Positions 11,797 through 22,729 of a stretch of DNA of 64,000 nucleotides are shown here, one piece after another. Source of the DNA: Populus alba. Lineage: Eukaryota; Streptophyta; Magnoliopsida; Malpighiales; Salicaceae. The DNA lies in NCBI RefSeq assembly GCF_005239225.2, contig NC_133284.1, forward strand, positions 49,322,697 to 49,386,696, read 5' to 3'. The notes below the pieces were generated by a model. It was not told where the DNA came from and did no database searches. It saw only the letters and a program-made list of their open reading frames with translations. Position numbers and translations under genes: made by a program. The number at the start of each line of letters is the position of its first letter. The first letter of the stretch is position 1.

Positions 11797-14700
11797 CGTT
11801 GATGTGCCAAAGAGATCTCCCATGAAGAAGGATGGTATGCACCTAAGTAACCCATATAGATTGTCTGTCTGTTAGAAGGTTTCATATGTGTTTCATAGTG
11901 GCTATTATGTTCCATGTTTTAAGCTATTTTATACCAAGGCCTCTTTCCTCTAGGGGGTAACAGATTGAGGTCCAAGTGACCTTAGCACCAATTGGGGTGA
12001 GAGAAGTTCCTTTCCATAAAAAAACAGCAATAATGCTCTCAAGCTTCTTGTCAATGGAGCAAGGGAGGATGAAGATAGAGGACCAGTATACCTGAGTAGA
12101 GAAGAACACATATTTGATAAGTCGTACTCGTCCTGCATATGTCTAGGAGGTCGAGGTCCAGAGCTTGACTTTGGAAGTGATTCTTTCTACCAATAGAAGA
12201 CAATTCGTGTGAGTAAGTCTCTTGGAGATGAGGAGAACACCAAGGTATTTGACTGGCAATGCCATCTATTGGAAGCCAAGATAATCCTTTAGGGTGTTCT
12301 GGAGCTCAACATCCATACCTGAGAGGTATAGGGAACTTTTAGAATGGTTGATGTTTAGGCCAGATAGCTGTGAGAAGTTGTTCAAAGATGACTTCAAAAT
12401 CTCCACTGAGTCTTTACTAGCATTGCAGAACGTCATCAAGTCATCTGCAAAACAAAGATAAGTGATAGTATTTTTCTTGCATCTCTAATTAAAACTAAAT
12501 TTGGGGTTTTGGGTGGCCTTATGAAGTATGGCCCCCAGCCCTTTCATTGCGAGGACAAATAAATAAGGTGAGAGAGGATCTCATTGGCAAATGTCCCTAG
12601 AGGATTTAAAGAGACCATGCAGCTCCTCATTCACATTAATGGTGAAGTGAGGTGAGGTAACACAGATGTGGATTTAGGTTATCCTGCATTGGGGGATACC
12701 AATAGCAGAAAGGCTTGCAAGGATGAATGACCAGTTAACAATGTCGAAAGCTTTGTTTAGGTCTATCTTTAGGGCACATCAGGCAGGACCATTGCTAATG
12801 TGGTAGTTGTGCATTAACTTTTGTATAAGAAGGATGGCATCAGAGATCCGCCTACCAGGTAAGAAGGTTGATTGAGAGGGGGCAATAATGTTCGACAAGG
12901 TAGGCCTTAGTCTAGCTGCAATAATTTTAAAGATGCATTTGTACATAACATTAGAGCAGGAGATGAGGCGGTAGTCATTCATTCATGAGGGGCTCTCAAC
13001 CTTTGGGACTAGGGCTATTCTGGTGGCATTAACACATTTAGGTAAGGTGTTGCTTGAAAAGAAGAACCTGGTTGCGCTTGTAAGGTCTGCCCCAAGAATA
13101 TTCCAGTAGTGTTTAAAGAAGAAGGCAGTGTATCCATCTGGGTCGGGTGCCTTGTCATCTGGGATGGAGAACAAGGCATATTCTATTACCCCGATAGTGA
13201 TAGGTTGAGAAAGCTCTAAGATTGATGCATCTGAAATTGCATTGGGGAAGAGCAAAGTGATGTTACTTTCAATATAAGGGGTGAGAGCTATTAGGAGTTC
13301 TTTAAAGTAGTTTGCTTTCATCTTCCCTAAGGTTGGTTGTGTTAAAAAATCATCACAACCCAATAGCTTAAACTGTTAGGTGAGTTTTCAAGATATGATT
13401 TATATTATTCTCTAACAGATCCTCTTAAATTAATGCTTTTTAGGCTTAAAACTTGTACAAGTCCACATTACCTTGTGCTTAATTTTTATCAAATAAATAG
13501 GAGTAGTGAGATTCGAACTCATGATCAATCGGTCATCAAGGCTTTGATACCATGTCAAATAATTATTTTAACTCAATAGCTTAAACTGTTAGTTGAGTTT
13601 TCAAAATATGATTTATATTATTCTCTAACAGGCTGGTCCTTGATATAGTTCTTGCCTCATCCAGTAAGCAAATAATTATGTTTCGAGCCTGTCGATGCAG
13701 CAAGGATTTATAGAAGAATTTTGTGTTCCTGTCACCAAGCTGGAGCCATTGTATCCTGGATTTCTGTTTATAAAAGGCTTCCTCATCTTTGCATAGTTGC
13801 ATGTATTGTTTGGCTAGGTCCCTTTCTTTGGTTCGGTTGTCAGTAGCTGTGGGATTTTCATCCAAACTGATTTGGGTGGCATTCCAGTCAGCTTTAGCTA
13901 GAGCCACTCTGCTGGAGATGTGGCTAGAATGATGACGGTGCAGTCTTCAGTGCAGCCTTTACAAGGCGAAGTTTTGTTGCGAACAAATACATTGGGTTGC
14001 CTCTGATTTGAGTCTACAATATAGAGTTAATTCTAGTGAGGAAATCTTCTTTGTCTGCCCATAGGTTCAGGAATTTAAAGGGAGTGCATTGCTGGTGGTT
14101 GGGCATTTCAAGATCGAAGACCATGGCACTATGGTTAGAGTGGCTCCTTGGCAGGAATTCTGCGTGAGCTGCTGGCCAAGATTCATAAAGAGCTTGGTTG
14201 CCAAAAATCCAGTTTAGTTTCCTTTGGATTGTATTCTCCCCATGCTGTCCATTATTCCATGTGTACTTCAGCCCTGTGTAGGGGATTTGGAGGAGTTCAG
14301 CAGAATGGATGCAAGCACTAAAGTCATCTTGGAGGCTGTGCCAAGTAGTGTCTCCTCATATCCTATCATCAGGCTTTAAGATTGCATTGAAGTCCCCCTT
14401 CAAGATCCATGGGCTGACTGCACTGAGATGGCTTGATTGGTAGATGTTTTCCTATAAGTTTCTCCTGTTTGCTAGGATGTTGAGGCCATAAATAAAGGTG
14501 ATTCTAAGGGTTGAGTTGTTGAAGAGGGAAGTAACATCACAAGTTAAACATTATTGGGAGAGATAAACACAAGTAAGGTTGTATTTAAAAGGGTTCCATC
14601 CGATCAAAATTCTGCAGTTAGCAGAGGCATGCAAGTGAGATAGAAAGCTCCATGCAGGTAGGGCAAGGCCAGATTCAACTGAAGCCAGATTATTAGAAGC

Positions 14701-14820
14701 AACTTTGGTTTCAACTAAACCTATAATATCAAGGTGGTGTTTGAGAGTCCAGTCATGGACTACTTTTTCTTTCTGGAGGTTGTTAAGGCCCCGTATGTTC
14801 CAGCTGCCATTGGTGAACAT
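11797..14820 (-). pseudogene. LINE ORF2: endonuclease and reverse transcriptase
   Basis: The minus strand starts at 14820 with an exonuclease-endonuclease-phosphatase domain (SWNIRGLN, IGLVETK, then GDFNAIL near 14385 and SNHSAMVFD near 14130). RT follows: FFKHYWNILG (13363-12983), NDYRLISCSNVMYK (12982), SQSTFLPGRRISDAILL, and the catalytic FADD near 12450. A thumb-like stretch VFLWKGTSL is near 12000. The catalytic Tyr-Ala of many RTs is Phe-Ala here, which is usual in plant L1. Stops are frequent and a TRIM-like element splits the frame at 13340-13630. The zinc-binding end is displaced to 3905-4563. Confidence 0.85.
13340..13630 (-). mobile_element. TRIM-like element (291 bp, 78-bp terminal repeats)
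   Basis: Two direct repeats of 78 bp, 13340-13417 and 13553-13630, read on the minus strand as TGTTAGAGAATAATATAAAT to a terminus ending in ACA. Directly inside the 5' copy is TGGTATCAAAGC (13552-13541, minus). This matches the 3' end of initiator tRNA-Met in 11 of 12 positions, so it is a primer-binding site. Flanks are GGTTG and GGCTG, a likely target duplication with one change. There is no coding capacity. Long terminal repeats, a tRNA primer site and very small size define a terminal-repeat retrotransposon in miniature. Confidence 0.8.
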
Positions 14821-15149
14821 TTATTTGGTTGGGATGGTGAGAAAACTAGCCAACGATTAGAGGCCCTTGGCCTCTTTTCATTTCTTTCCTCCTTTTCTTT
14901 TCCTAACTATTTTTTGAGAGTGGGAGGGGGATGTAACATGCTGATCACTGTCAGGGCTGATGAAGCTTCAATGGAGACCGCTAAGGCTGTTGATGATGTT
15001 TCACTATGGCTACACAAAGAGTCCATTTTGCCTTCCATACAGGGTGATAGACCAACTAGAGGTAGTTGGTTTTGTTTAAAAGGTAAGGATATCATGACCT
15101 GAGTCATTGTCTGATCCAGAATCTTCTGTGCCTGGGAGTCTTAGCAGGA

Positions 15150-16289
15150 TGCTGATTTCCTTCTGTAATAGGGATAAGAGGAGGGGCTTGTGGGGTTCTG
15201 TTGTGATTAGCTAGGGGGCAGGGAAATGAATTGAGTGGCTAGAAGCAATGTTTGTGGTAGGGGGTTGGCTTGTTTTGCTGTGAACATCAGTTTTGGTAGC
15301 AGAGGGATGGATTACATAGGTATGCGTTATGGTGGGGCCTGTGAGGTGAGTTGTGTGACCATCAACTGGAAGAGCAGTAGTTGCTATAGCTTACATTTTT
15401 GTAGAGGGCAGGAGTGGCCGAAGAGCTTACATTTTTCACATTTAGGAGGCTATTCAGCTTTTGTAGTTATAGGTTATGAAGATAGGGGGTTGTAAATCTC
15501 AAAACTGTGCACAAAGAGGAGTGCAACATCAATTTCTACACAGACTCGGGCATATTCCAATCTAGTGCTTCTGAAAGTTTGCTCATCGCAACATAAAGGT
15601 TTCCTTACCATGTTGGCTGCTAGGCTCAGGCCCTTCTATGACCATAAAGGGAATGGAAGTCCATAGAGCGGGATCCAAACTGGAATCTTGGATATCTTGT
15701 TTTTGTCGAATTGGTATCGGGGGTGCCACTGCTGCAACACAATGGTTTTGCCTCCAAACATCCAAGGGCCTTTTTCAAGGATTGCCTGCATCTCTGTTTC
15801 TGACTTGAAGCGGAAGATCATGAAGCCATTTGAGGTGGTCATAACAAGTTTCAGACCTCTGTGTTTCCAAGCTTGTGAGGCTATAGTGTTGACGGTGTGA
15901 TAAGGCATTTTGAAGCCTGGAAAGAAACCCACCATGCACCTATTCCATTGCTCAGCAGTGTCCATTAACACCTCCTCTGAGATCTTGAGACGATTGCCTG
16001 CTTGTTGTCTTGGTATGAGGTCAAGTGTAAACCTTGTGCTTGTGTCAGTGACTCTAACTCTTTCAGCCAATGTGTTGGGCGTGGTGGTTTCGGGTGGATG
16101 GTTATCTAAGTTCAAGGGACGCTGAGTTTGCTGAGAAGGTTTGGTGGGTGCGGCAGGGGATGGTTTGGGGTTAGCTGGATGGTTTTTAGTGGTGGAGTGT
16201 GATGCCGGTTCCATTGTTTGGCGTGTGAGTGGGGCGTCCTGGCTGTGAGGAGAAGGGAAACTGGTCGGTGCAGGTGGTCGTTGCTGCAT
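15150..16289 (-). pseudogene. LINE ORF1 (DUF4283 domain and CCHC knuckle)
   Basis: An open frame from 16289 (217 codons) has a Pro/Thr/Gln-rich start of about 90 residues. The globular part, typical of the gag-like ORF1 of plant LINEs, includes FTLDLIPRQQAGNRLKI, WNRCMVGFFPG and the GPWMFGGKTIVLQQWHP block. A frameshift near 15640 moves the continuation (ARVCVEIDVALL, then CEKCKLFGHSCP near 15420) to other frames. The CCHC-type knuckle supports nucleic-acid binding. The start codon is the first Met of the open frame and is not otherwise supported. Confidence 0.75.
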
Positions 16290-16539
16290 GGGGGAAGGGG
16301 CTATTACAGACTTGCAAGAAAAAGGAAAAAGTGGGGTTACGGGGAAAAAAAGGTGATGACAGAAAGCTAAAACTCCTTGTTTGTGGAGAAAACATTCGGT
16401 TAGGCTGTAGAGGAGGTTACAGGCTGCAGGATGGCTAGGGGTGGAGGCTGGTTAGCCATTACCGGTGGGGTGCACAGCTCCGGCAGGAAGCTATTGCACT
16501 GGCAAGATGAAACAGATCCTTAAAAGATCATAGTTAATA

Positions 16540-17330
16540 CAAAAATAAAAATAATTATTATTATAATTTTAAAACATAACTTGGAGATCGATTCTAGATC
16601 AGGACTGAGTTTCGAGTTGAATTGACCATTGACTAGAATCAATGTGAGAATAAAAATAATTATTATCATAATTTTAAAATCTAACTCGGGTGTCTACTCA
16701 AAACTAGAACCTGATCACGAGTTGGATTGACCATTAACCATGTCAATATAAGAATAAAAATAGTTATTATTATAATTTTAAAATCCAACTAAGGGCCAAG
16801 CTAACTCACGGGTTGGGTTGATTATTAACCCGAATCAATATAAGGATAAAAAATATTATTATCCTAATCTTTAAACCTAGATCATGAGTCGGGTTGATCA
16901 ATAACTCAGGTTAATATAAAGATAAAAATAATTATTATTATTATAGTTTTAAAACCCAATTAAAAGGTTGATCTGGGACAAAGTCAAAGTCACAGATCAT
17001 TATAGTCAATCTAAGTTGACCTGTTTCAACATAAAAATAAAAATTGTTAATATCATAATTTTAAAACTCGACTCAAAAATTGACTCGAAACAATAATTGG
17101 ATCATAGGTCAGGAAGGTCAACTCGGATTGATCCATGTCAACCCGGATTGATCTAAGTTAACGTAAAAATAAAAAATAAAAAGTTATTATTATAATTTTT
17201 AAAACTCAACTTAAAAATTAATCTAGAACAAGTCATGAGTCATTGATTGAAAATGTTAACTTGAGTTGATCTATATCAATTTATGAATAAAAATAATTAT
17301 TATTATAGTTTTAAAATATAATTTAAAGAT
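16540..17330. repeat. Degenerate ~70-130-bp tandem repeat
   Basis: About eight units each begin with an AATAAAAATAATTATTATTATAATTTTAAAA-like A+T block and continue with a more mixed GATC/GGGTTGACC-like block. Block starts lie near 16540, 16651, 16751, 16846, 16918, 17031, 17164 and 17284. No coding potential was seen. It lies just outside the LINE 5' end. Confidence 0.75.
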
Positions 17331-17339
17331 TAACTTAGA

Positions 17340-18094
17340 CTTATTTAATCCAGTTTGATCAATAAGATCTAGCATACCAAACATATATTCCAGCATTCGA
17401 AACACACCAAACATATGCAATCACTAGTTTCTTTTTTCAAATTTCCAGTAAGAAATGTTCTGGTCACGCATCATAAATTCATTAGACTATTCTGTTTTAG
17501 ATTATCACATGCAATTTTGAGTTTTGCTGGCGTCAGTTGGACTTGAGTATTGATCCCTGCAAATGTTGAATTTTATTTGTTCTTCCAAGACTTTAAAGTG
17601 CATAGAAGAGCAGATATAGTTGCCAACATCTTTATGATGACGCTACTTCTGTCAAACCCACTGCAGTTTTTGGCCAAGAAGGTAAGGGATCAGGCTCCTG
17701 CATTGTTATCTATGGGATAATAGTGGTTTAGCTTGTACACCATTCTATGCATAATGGTTCAGTTCCTAAAGGCCCGGATCACAAATGTGTGCCTTGACAG
17801 GGCAAATACAGAATGATGTAATAAAAGAATAGTCTAGAATTTTATAAAACACAAAAATTTGAAGGTTATGCACAAATCAATTCCAAATGCTACAGATAGA
17901 AAATATAAGAACAGGACCCATCTTTATTCTAAAATCAAAAGCACCACCAACAAAACATTTTCTCAAGTCAAAACTGTAAACTGCATAATATATTTAACAA
18001 GACAATACTCCAAGTTGAGGATATAACCCATTACATCCTTTGCTCGAGCAACTCTAGCTGTGAGTCAATCCAATCCATGTCCTGTTAATCTGGA
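17340..18094. other. Intergenic and rps14 3' flank
   Basis: No gene recognised. The part next to 18095 probably holds the rps14 3' untranslated region and polyadenylation signal. No single signal stands out. Confidence 0.4.
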
Positions 18095-18406
18095 TTACCA
18101 GGACGCCTTCCTTATGCCCTCCAACAGACCTTGGCTTGCCAATGAACGGAAAACAAGACGAGACATCCTAAACAGCTGATAAACACCACGAGGACGACCA
18201 GTGAAAACACATCGGTTTCTCACTCGTGTAAAGGAACTGTTCCTTGGCAACTTGGCCAGCTTATATGCATGTAGCTCACGCATCTCCTGAGGAAGTGTGG
18301 GATCTCTAACAAGTGCCTTGTAAAGGTTTCGCTTCAATTCAAATTTCTCTGCGAGCAAGCGACGGTGGTTATCTCTTATATTCCGATTCTCTTTGCGTAC
18401 TTCCAT
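18095..18406 (-). CDS. rps14: Mitochondrial ribosomal protein S14 (uS14m), nuclear gene
   Basis: The 103-residue protein is a component of the small subunit of the mitochondrial ribosome. It aligns with plant mitochondrial S14 along its whole length: NRNIRDNHRRLLAEKFELKR (residues 6-25), then KLAKLPRNSSFTRVRNRC (near 52-69) and TGRPRGVYQLFRMSR, ending IRKASW. The start is the ATG at 18406, because upstream in-frame codons lack an ATG and a splice acceptor (TTTTTAG) lies 22 bp before it. No cleavable targeting presequence precedes the conserved domain, so import would rely on internal signals. A probable 5'-UTR intron separates it from a leader exon near 19196-19260. The surroundings are ordinary nuclear DNA, so this is a mitochondrion-to-nucleus transferred gene. 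Confidence 0.9.
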   Translation of the reverse strand: MEVRKENRNIRDNHRRLLAEKFELKRNLYKALVRDPTLPQEMRELHAYKLAKLPRNSSFTRVRNRCVFTGRPRGVYQLFRMSRLVFRSLASQGLLEGIRKASW

Positions 18407-19195
18407 CTTAACCAACAGGCTTCTCCCCTAAAAAACAAACAAAACACAACAAACATAATTCAATAAGAAACTTTTCAAATAGAAAAACTTTAATCATTCA
18501 GTAATTATTTCAAATAATTATTTCAAATCATACCACGTAGAAATTTAAAGAACAAAATAAAACAACAAACAGAAAATTATCAAAATGCAGTCGAAAATCT
18601 CCATTATGAAAAACAGCTAAAGTATGACCTTAACCCTACAACTATGCACAAGGGTAAAAGAAAACTTTAAGAATCAAACCCAGCATAGTCTATTACTCAA
18701 GAAAGAAACCCAATTATTGTCAACTGCAAATCGAATTTCTAAAACAGAGTTCCACTATAGAAACCTTTTAACAATTTACAAATTTCAGAAAAATAAACTG
18801 TTTATCAAAATCTTACCTAGGGGGGATTCCCACAGCGAAAATAGCAAGATAACACATTGGTAAACAAAGGATTAATTAGAACCTGACTAAGCATCAAAAA
18901 CCCAACTTTTTCTTAGCAAAAGGATAATTTCCAAAACGAAAATAGTATGTCCTAGAATGCAAGGATTGATTAAAACCCAGATGCATTTCCCTAGCTGTTG
19001 CTAAATCTATTACTAAAATTTAATAAACATGAACACCAGAAAAATTACAAAGAGACAGTGAGCCAAATTTAGAAATAAGCAAGACCCGAGTTTAGTGATA
19101 ACATAAATCTAGTCCATACAAAAAAGGAAAAGAAAAAATTGCATGCCCAAATAAAAAATTACATAAAATTGAAAACCAAGATCTAGATTACTCAC

Positions 19196-19260
19196 AAGTC
19201 AATAGGGGAAGGGAGTGGAGGGGTGAGGGTTTTAGTGCTGTAAGAAGATGGAAAGGGTGG
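19196..19260 (-). other. Probable 5'-UTR exon of rps14
   Basis: On the minus strand a C/T-rich leader (ACCCTCACCCCTCCACTCCC) ends at a good donor, CTT followed by GTGAGTAATC, at 19196/19195. The matching acceptor is TTTTTAG before 18427, giving a 768-bp AT-rich intron. The exon has no ATG, so it would be untranslated. The upstream transcription start is a guess. Confidence 0.45.
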
Positions 19261-19692
19261 GAGGTCTGTCAAGAGGGTAGTGTCACACTAAAATTCAAAT
19301 CCTCTCAATAGGCAACACTAATGTCATTAGTCGACACTAATATCATTATTCTCAAGAAAATGTCTACAAACATTAAGGTATGAATATATGGTAAGTTTTT
19401 AAACCAGATCAAAGAGAGTGACTTGGTCTCAAGCTCTTAGTACTGCGAATTAACTTAGAATGGGAAAAAAAAAAGCATTTATAACATCAAGGGTTATGAA
19501 ATCATGATCGTGAAGGCGTTTATCAGAAAGTTTTTGCTTCTTCGTCTAGAGGTGAAGGTAAATTTGAGGCTTGGGATGATAACGAGACTCTGCCATCTCT
19601 GTTTTCAAAAGGCTTTAAACAGACAAAGCCATTGCAAAAATCACCAAAACAACCAGCCATAATCCTTCCATTGTTCTACGCTTTCTCACTTA

Positions 19693-20340
19693 TTAATTAA
19701 TTACTACCAGAATTTGCATTATACAAGTTTTGCATTTTCCCCTCCTGGAGGAGAGCAGGTGGTGTAAAACAGTCCATTTCTCACTCACAATGCTTATTTT
19801 CTCCTTTTCATTTCTTATGGTTTCTGCAAAAGACATCAGAACAGATTCTAGATACAAGTTTTGCATTTTCCAGTCCTTCAATGCTTTATCAATACTCTTC
19901 TGTTCAACTAGAATAGTACCTTAGCTAAAATGATGAGATTTTCACATATGCGAATTCCCGAACGATAATCTAATAAAATGCAAAATGAGTCTGCAACCAA
20001 CAAAATCTTCAGCTTCTGCCACATGTCACAGCCATAGTTTAAGGAAAAATGAAAGAAATTACCTGCAAGGTGCTAATATCAAACTCTCCAGAGGAAAGGT
20101 CAACAAGAGGTGCACCGGTGTTTCGAATGTCCAACTTCCCACCCTTACACTAATAAGAAAATCAGAATGTCTGGTGATCAGTTCGTCCAAAGATTTTAGC
20201 ATAGAAATACAATTAGGAAGAATCGAACACAGAGACACAATAAACCAACCTTAGGTGCAGACTTACTGCCGCCGACAGGTCTGCTGGAGAATGGAGAGGA
20301 CTGGAGAGCAAGAGGAACAGAAGAAGAGATGGGAGGATTC
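19693..20340 (-). other. Exon-like pieces of an unidentified gene
   Basis: Three minus-strand segments look like coding exons. The first, 20340-20250, is Ser/Pro-rich, ends SRPVGGSKSAPK and has a donor after it. The second, 20149-20063, is 87 nt, flanked by TTAG and GTAATT, and encodes GGKLDIRNTGAPLVDLSS. The third, 19905-19693, contains VEQKSIDKALKDWKMQNLYL and ends in a stop. The third does not join the second in frame at the obvious splice sites and no start codon is visible upstream. I do not recognise the protein. It may be a decayed gene or non-coding sequence with chance open frames. Confidence 0.25.
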
Positions 20341-20588
20341 GGCTGGAGAGTTAAGTGAGAAGCCCTAGTTTATCTTAGGTGGGTATAAATGTATATTTCT
20401 TGAACTTTAAGGTCATGTCTATATTTCAGATCGGGTACGGGCAGAGTTTTGGACCGGACAAAGCACTATCCATACTCTACCAAAACACAATGTAAATTAT
20501 ATTTTTTTTAATTTTTCATTAAAAAAATAATATTTTTAATATTTTTAAATTGTTTTGATATTTTATATTATATCAAAAATAATTTTTA

Positions 20589-20592
<4 letters not shown>

Positions 20593-20624
<32 letters not shown>
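20593..20624. repeat. (AT)n microsatellite
   Basis: About sixteen uninterrupted AT units lie in a very A+T-rich stretch that continues to 22060. No gene or RNA was recognised between 20630 and 22280. Confidence 0.9.
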
Positions 20625-20627
<3 letters not shown>

Positions 20628-20629
20628 GA

Positions 20630-22280
20630 ATATATTTTTAAATAAAAAATATTTTAAAAAATAATTATAATGTGAAATATCCTCTTTAACTGTATACGTA
20701 GCTTATGCATTATTAATCGTTTACTCCAGTAATATTTGTGCTAGCCCAAATAGTCAAAACATTTTTTTTTTCTTTGCTTGCCAAAAACGCTATGATTTTT
20801 GTCTTAAAAATAAATAAATAAAAAGGATATATGGGCTATGATTTCAATTATAAACCACTTGTGAAATTACATTTATTTTTATTCGATAATATATGATTAT
20901 TTTTTTTGGTGTTGAGGAATGAGAGGTAGGTAAGTTATTTTCTATTTTGCTATGTACTCAAAGAGATACTTCTTTATTTTTTAGTCTAAAACTAGGTTAT
21001 TCTCCCGCTATTCTACAAGTCATGTCAAGTTATTTTAATATAAAAAAGTTTCTTAGATAAAGTTTTTATAAAAAAAATATCAAAATAATATTATATTATA
21101 TTAATTCATATTAATTTAGGTTAACTTATCAAACTTGTAATTTAAATGAGTTTTTTTATTTAATTATATAATAAAAAAACTATAAAGATTAATTCAAAAT
21201 AAAATAAATATTAAATGATGAAATTAAAAAAAATAATTTATATTAAAAGATAAATTTGAAAAATAAGTCATCATGATTATAAAAACAAAATATAATAAGT
21301 CATCATGATTATAAAAAAAAATAAAAAAAGTATTCATAAACACCTAGCAAAAACAACAAAAAAATAATGATAAAATTTAATAGAAAAAAACTAAAGAGAA
21401 GCAATTTAATTAAAAAATTAAAAAATAATTCCAAATAAAATAAATAATAAATAATAAAACATGATTATAAAATTTTAAAACAAAACAAACCTAGAAAAAA
21501 CATTATATAACAGGTCAAATCTTAAAAATTCTTAACCCGTAAAACTTTAAATTCAAGTCTAATTAAAAAAATTTATTTTAAGCCAATATTAAAAATCTTA
21601 TTAAAACAAAAAAAAAATAACAATTAAAAAAACATGAGTTAAACTTAAAAACACTACCTTAAAATGTGACGCATGATGGCTGAATAAACTCCATGCACCA
21701 ATAAGGTTTTTTTAAAAAAATATAAATATAATTTATAACAATACTCCTGCTGAATGTAATTAAAATTTATAATAAAAACAATACAAAATAACAAAAAAAC
21801 CATCGTAAGAGACTTTAAGGATATCAATTTATAGTAATTACACTGTTAAAAAAAAACTTAAAAGTATAAAAATATCCCAAAGAAATAGGCATCAGATTAT
21901 TTTATTTCAGAATTAAATAAATAATTTTATTGTACATTTAAAAACAAAATTACCATCCTACTTCATACAGTTCAAAAAAACAATTATATAATAGTGAAAA
22001 AAACACTTTACCATCAATGCCAAGTTCAAAGTTTTAACTATACTATTACAATTATTATAATGAATAGTATTCCACGTCTTGGGACTCTGGTAACTTTCCT
22101 TCAAATTATCACGGGTGCCATTACACTACATTGAGGTGACGGGTTCCAACTAGAAATTCCAGACTAGCTTCTTAACGATGAAACACTGCAGCAGGAATTA
22201 CTTAGAAACCTGATAGAGGAGAGGAAGCATGGCAGCAATTTGAACAAGTAATCATCAATTGCATGAGCGATATTCTGGAT
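20630..22280. other. AT-rich non-coding stretch
   Basis: Long A and T runs, no open frame of note and no recognisable repeat structure. I see nothing specific in it. Confidence 0.5.
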
Positions 22281-22314
22281 AAGAAATTAAAATATGAAGC
22301 TGGACACGATTTTA

Positions 22315-22521
22315 AGATACTGACCTGCTTCAAACTTGTTCAGCAAATCCAGAAATGCACAACCATAAAACTGGGCAATGCATGACCGTAAAGGAGAACT
22401 GGAGATGGCCACATGAACAATTTCAACCTCCTCTGTAGCAGCTTTTTTCTTTTTCTTGTTTTGTCCATTAACAGCTCCTCCACCTTTAAAAACCTCCCAC
22501 TTCCAAGCTGGCAGCACCAAC
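22315..22521 (-). other. Possible isolated exon
   Basis: A minus-strand segment is bounded by an acceptor (CTAATTTCAG before 22521) and a donor (GAAGCAG then GTCAGT near 22320). It encodes about 66 residues with a Lys run (QNKKKKKAATEEVEIVHVAI) and continues SSSPLRSCIAQFYG. No partner exons or start were found up to 24270, where a possible leader lies on the same strand. The protein is not recognised. Confidence 0.25.
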
Positions 22522-22729
22522 TGAAATTAGTGCATACAGGAATGGTGTACAGTACTGATGCGACGATCCTTGAAAGAAATAAACAAAGATCAACATGTAA
22601 ACTCAAAACATTAATGCAGAATATTGATTATTTAACAGCAGTAAGAACCAAGAAGGCATTTAAAAATAAACATGCTTGCAGAAACTTTGGCAAATGTTGC
22701 TACGTAATAGGCACCAATCAAATGTGAAC

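Larger units (their letters stand above)
3905..16500 (-). mobile_element. L1-type LINE, decayed and multiply interrupted
   Basis: The minus strand encodes a LINE in pieces: ORF1 with a DUF4283-like domain and a CCHC knuckle (16289 to about 15150), ORF2 endonuclease and reverse transcriptase (14820 to 11797), and the reverse-transcriptase zinc-binding domain (4563 to 3905). The last piece is separated from the rest by copia element 2. The reading resumes across that insertion: the motif GRSLWHINVP ends at about 11800 and RKILQTREWCRGM continues at about 4550. Stops and shifts are frequent, so this is the oldest layer of the block. The 5' edge near 16500 is estimated from the end of ORF1 leader-like sequence. 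The 3' end is lost at copia element 1. Confidence 0.85.

Noticed and set aside
14734..15102. 122-codon plus-strand frame
   Set aside because: It is antisense to the LINE ORF1-ORF2 junction.
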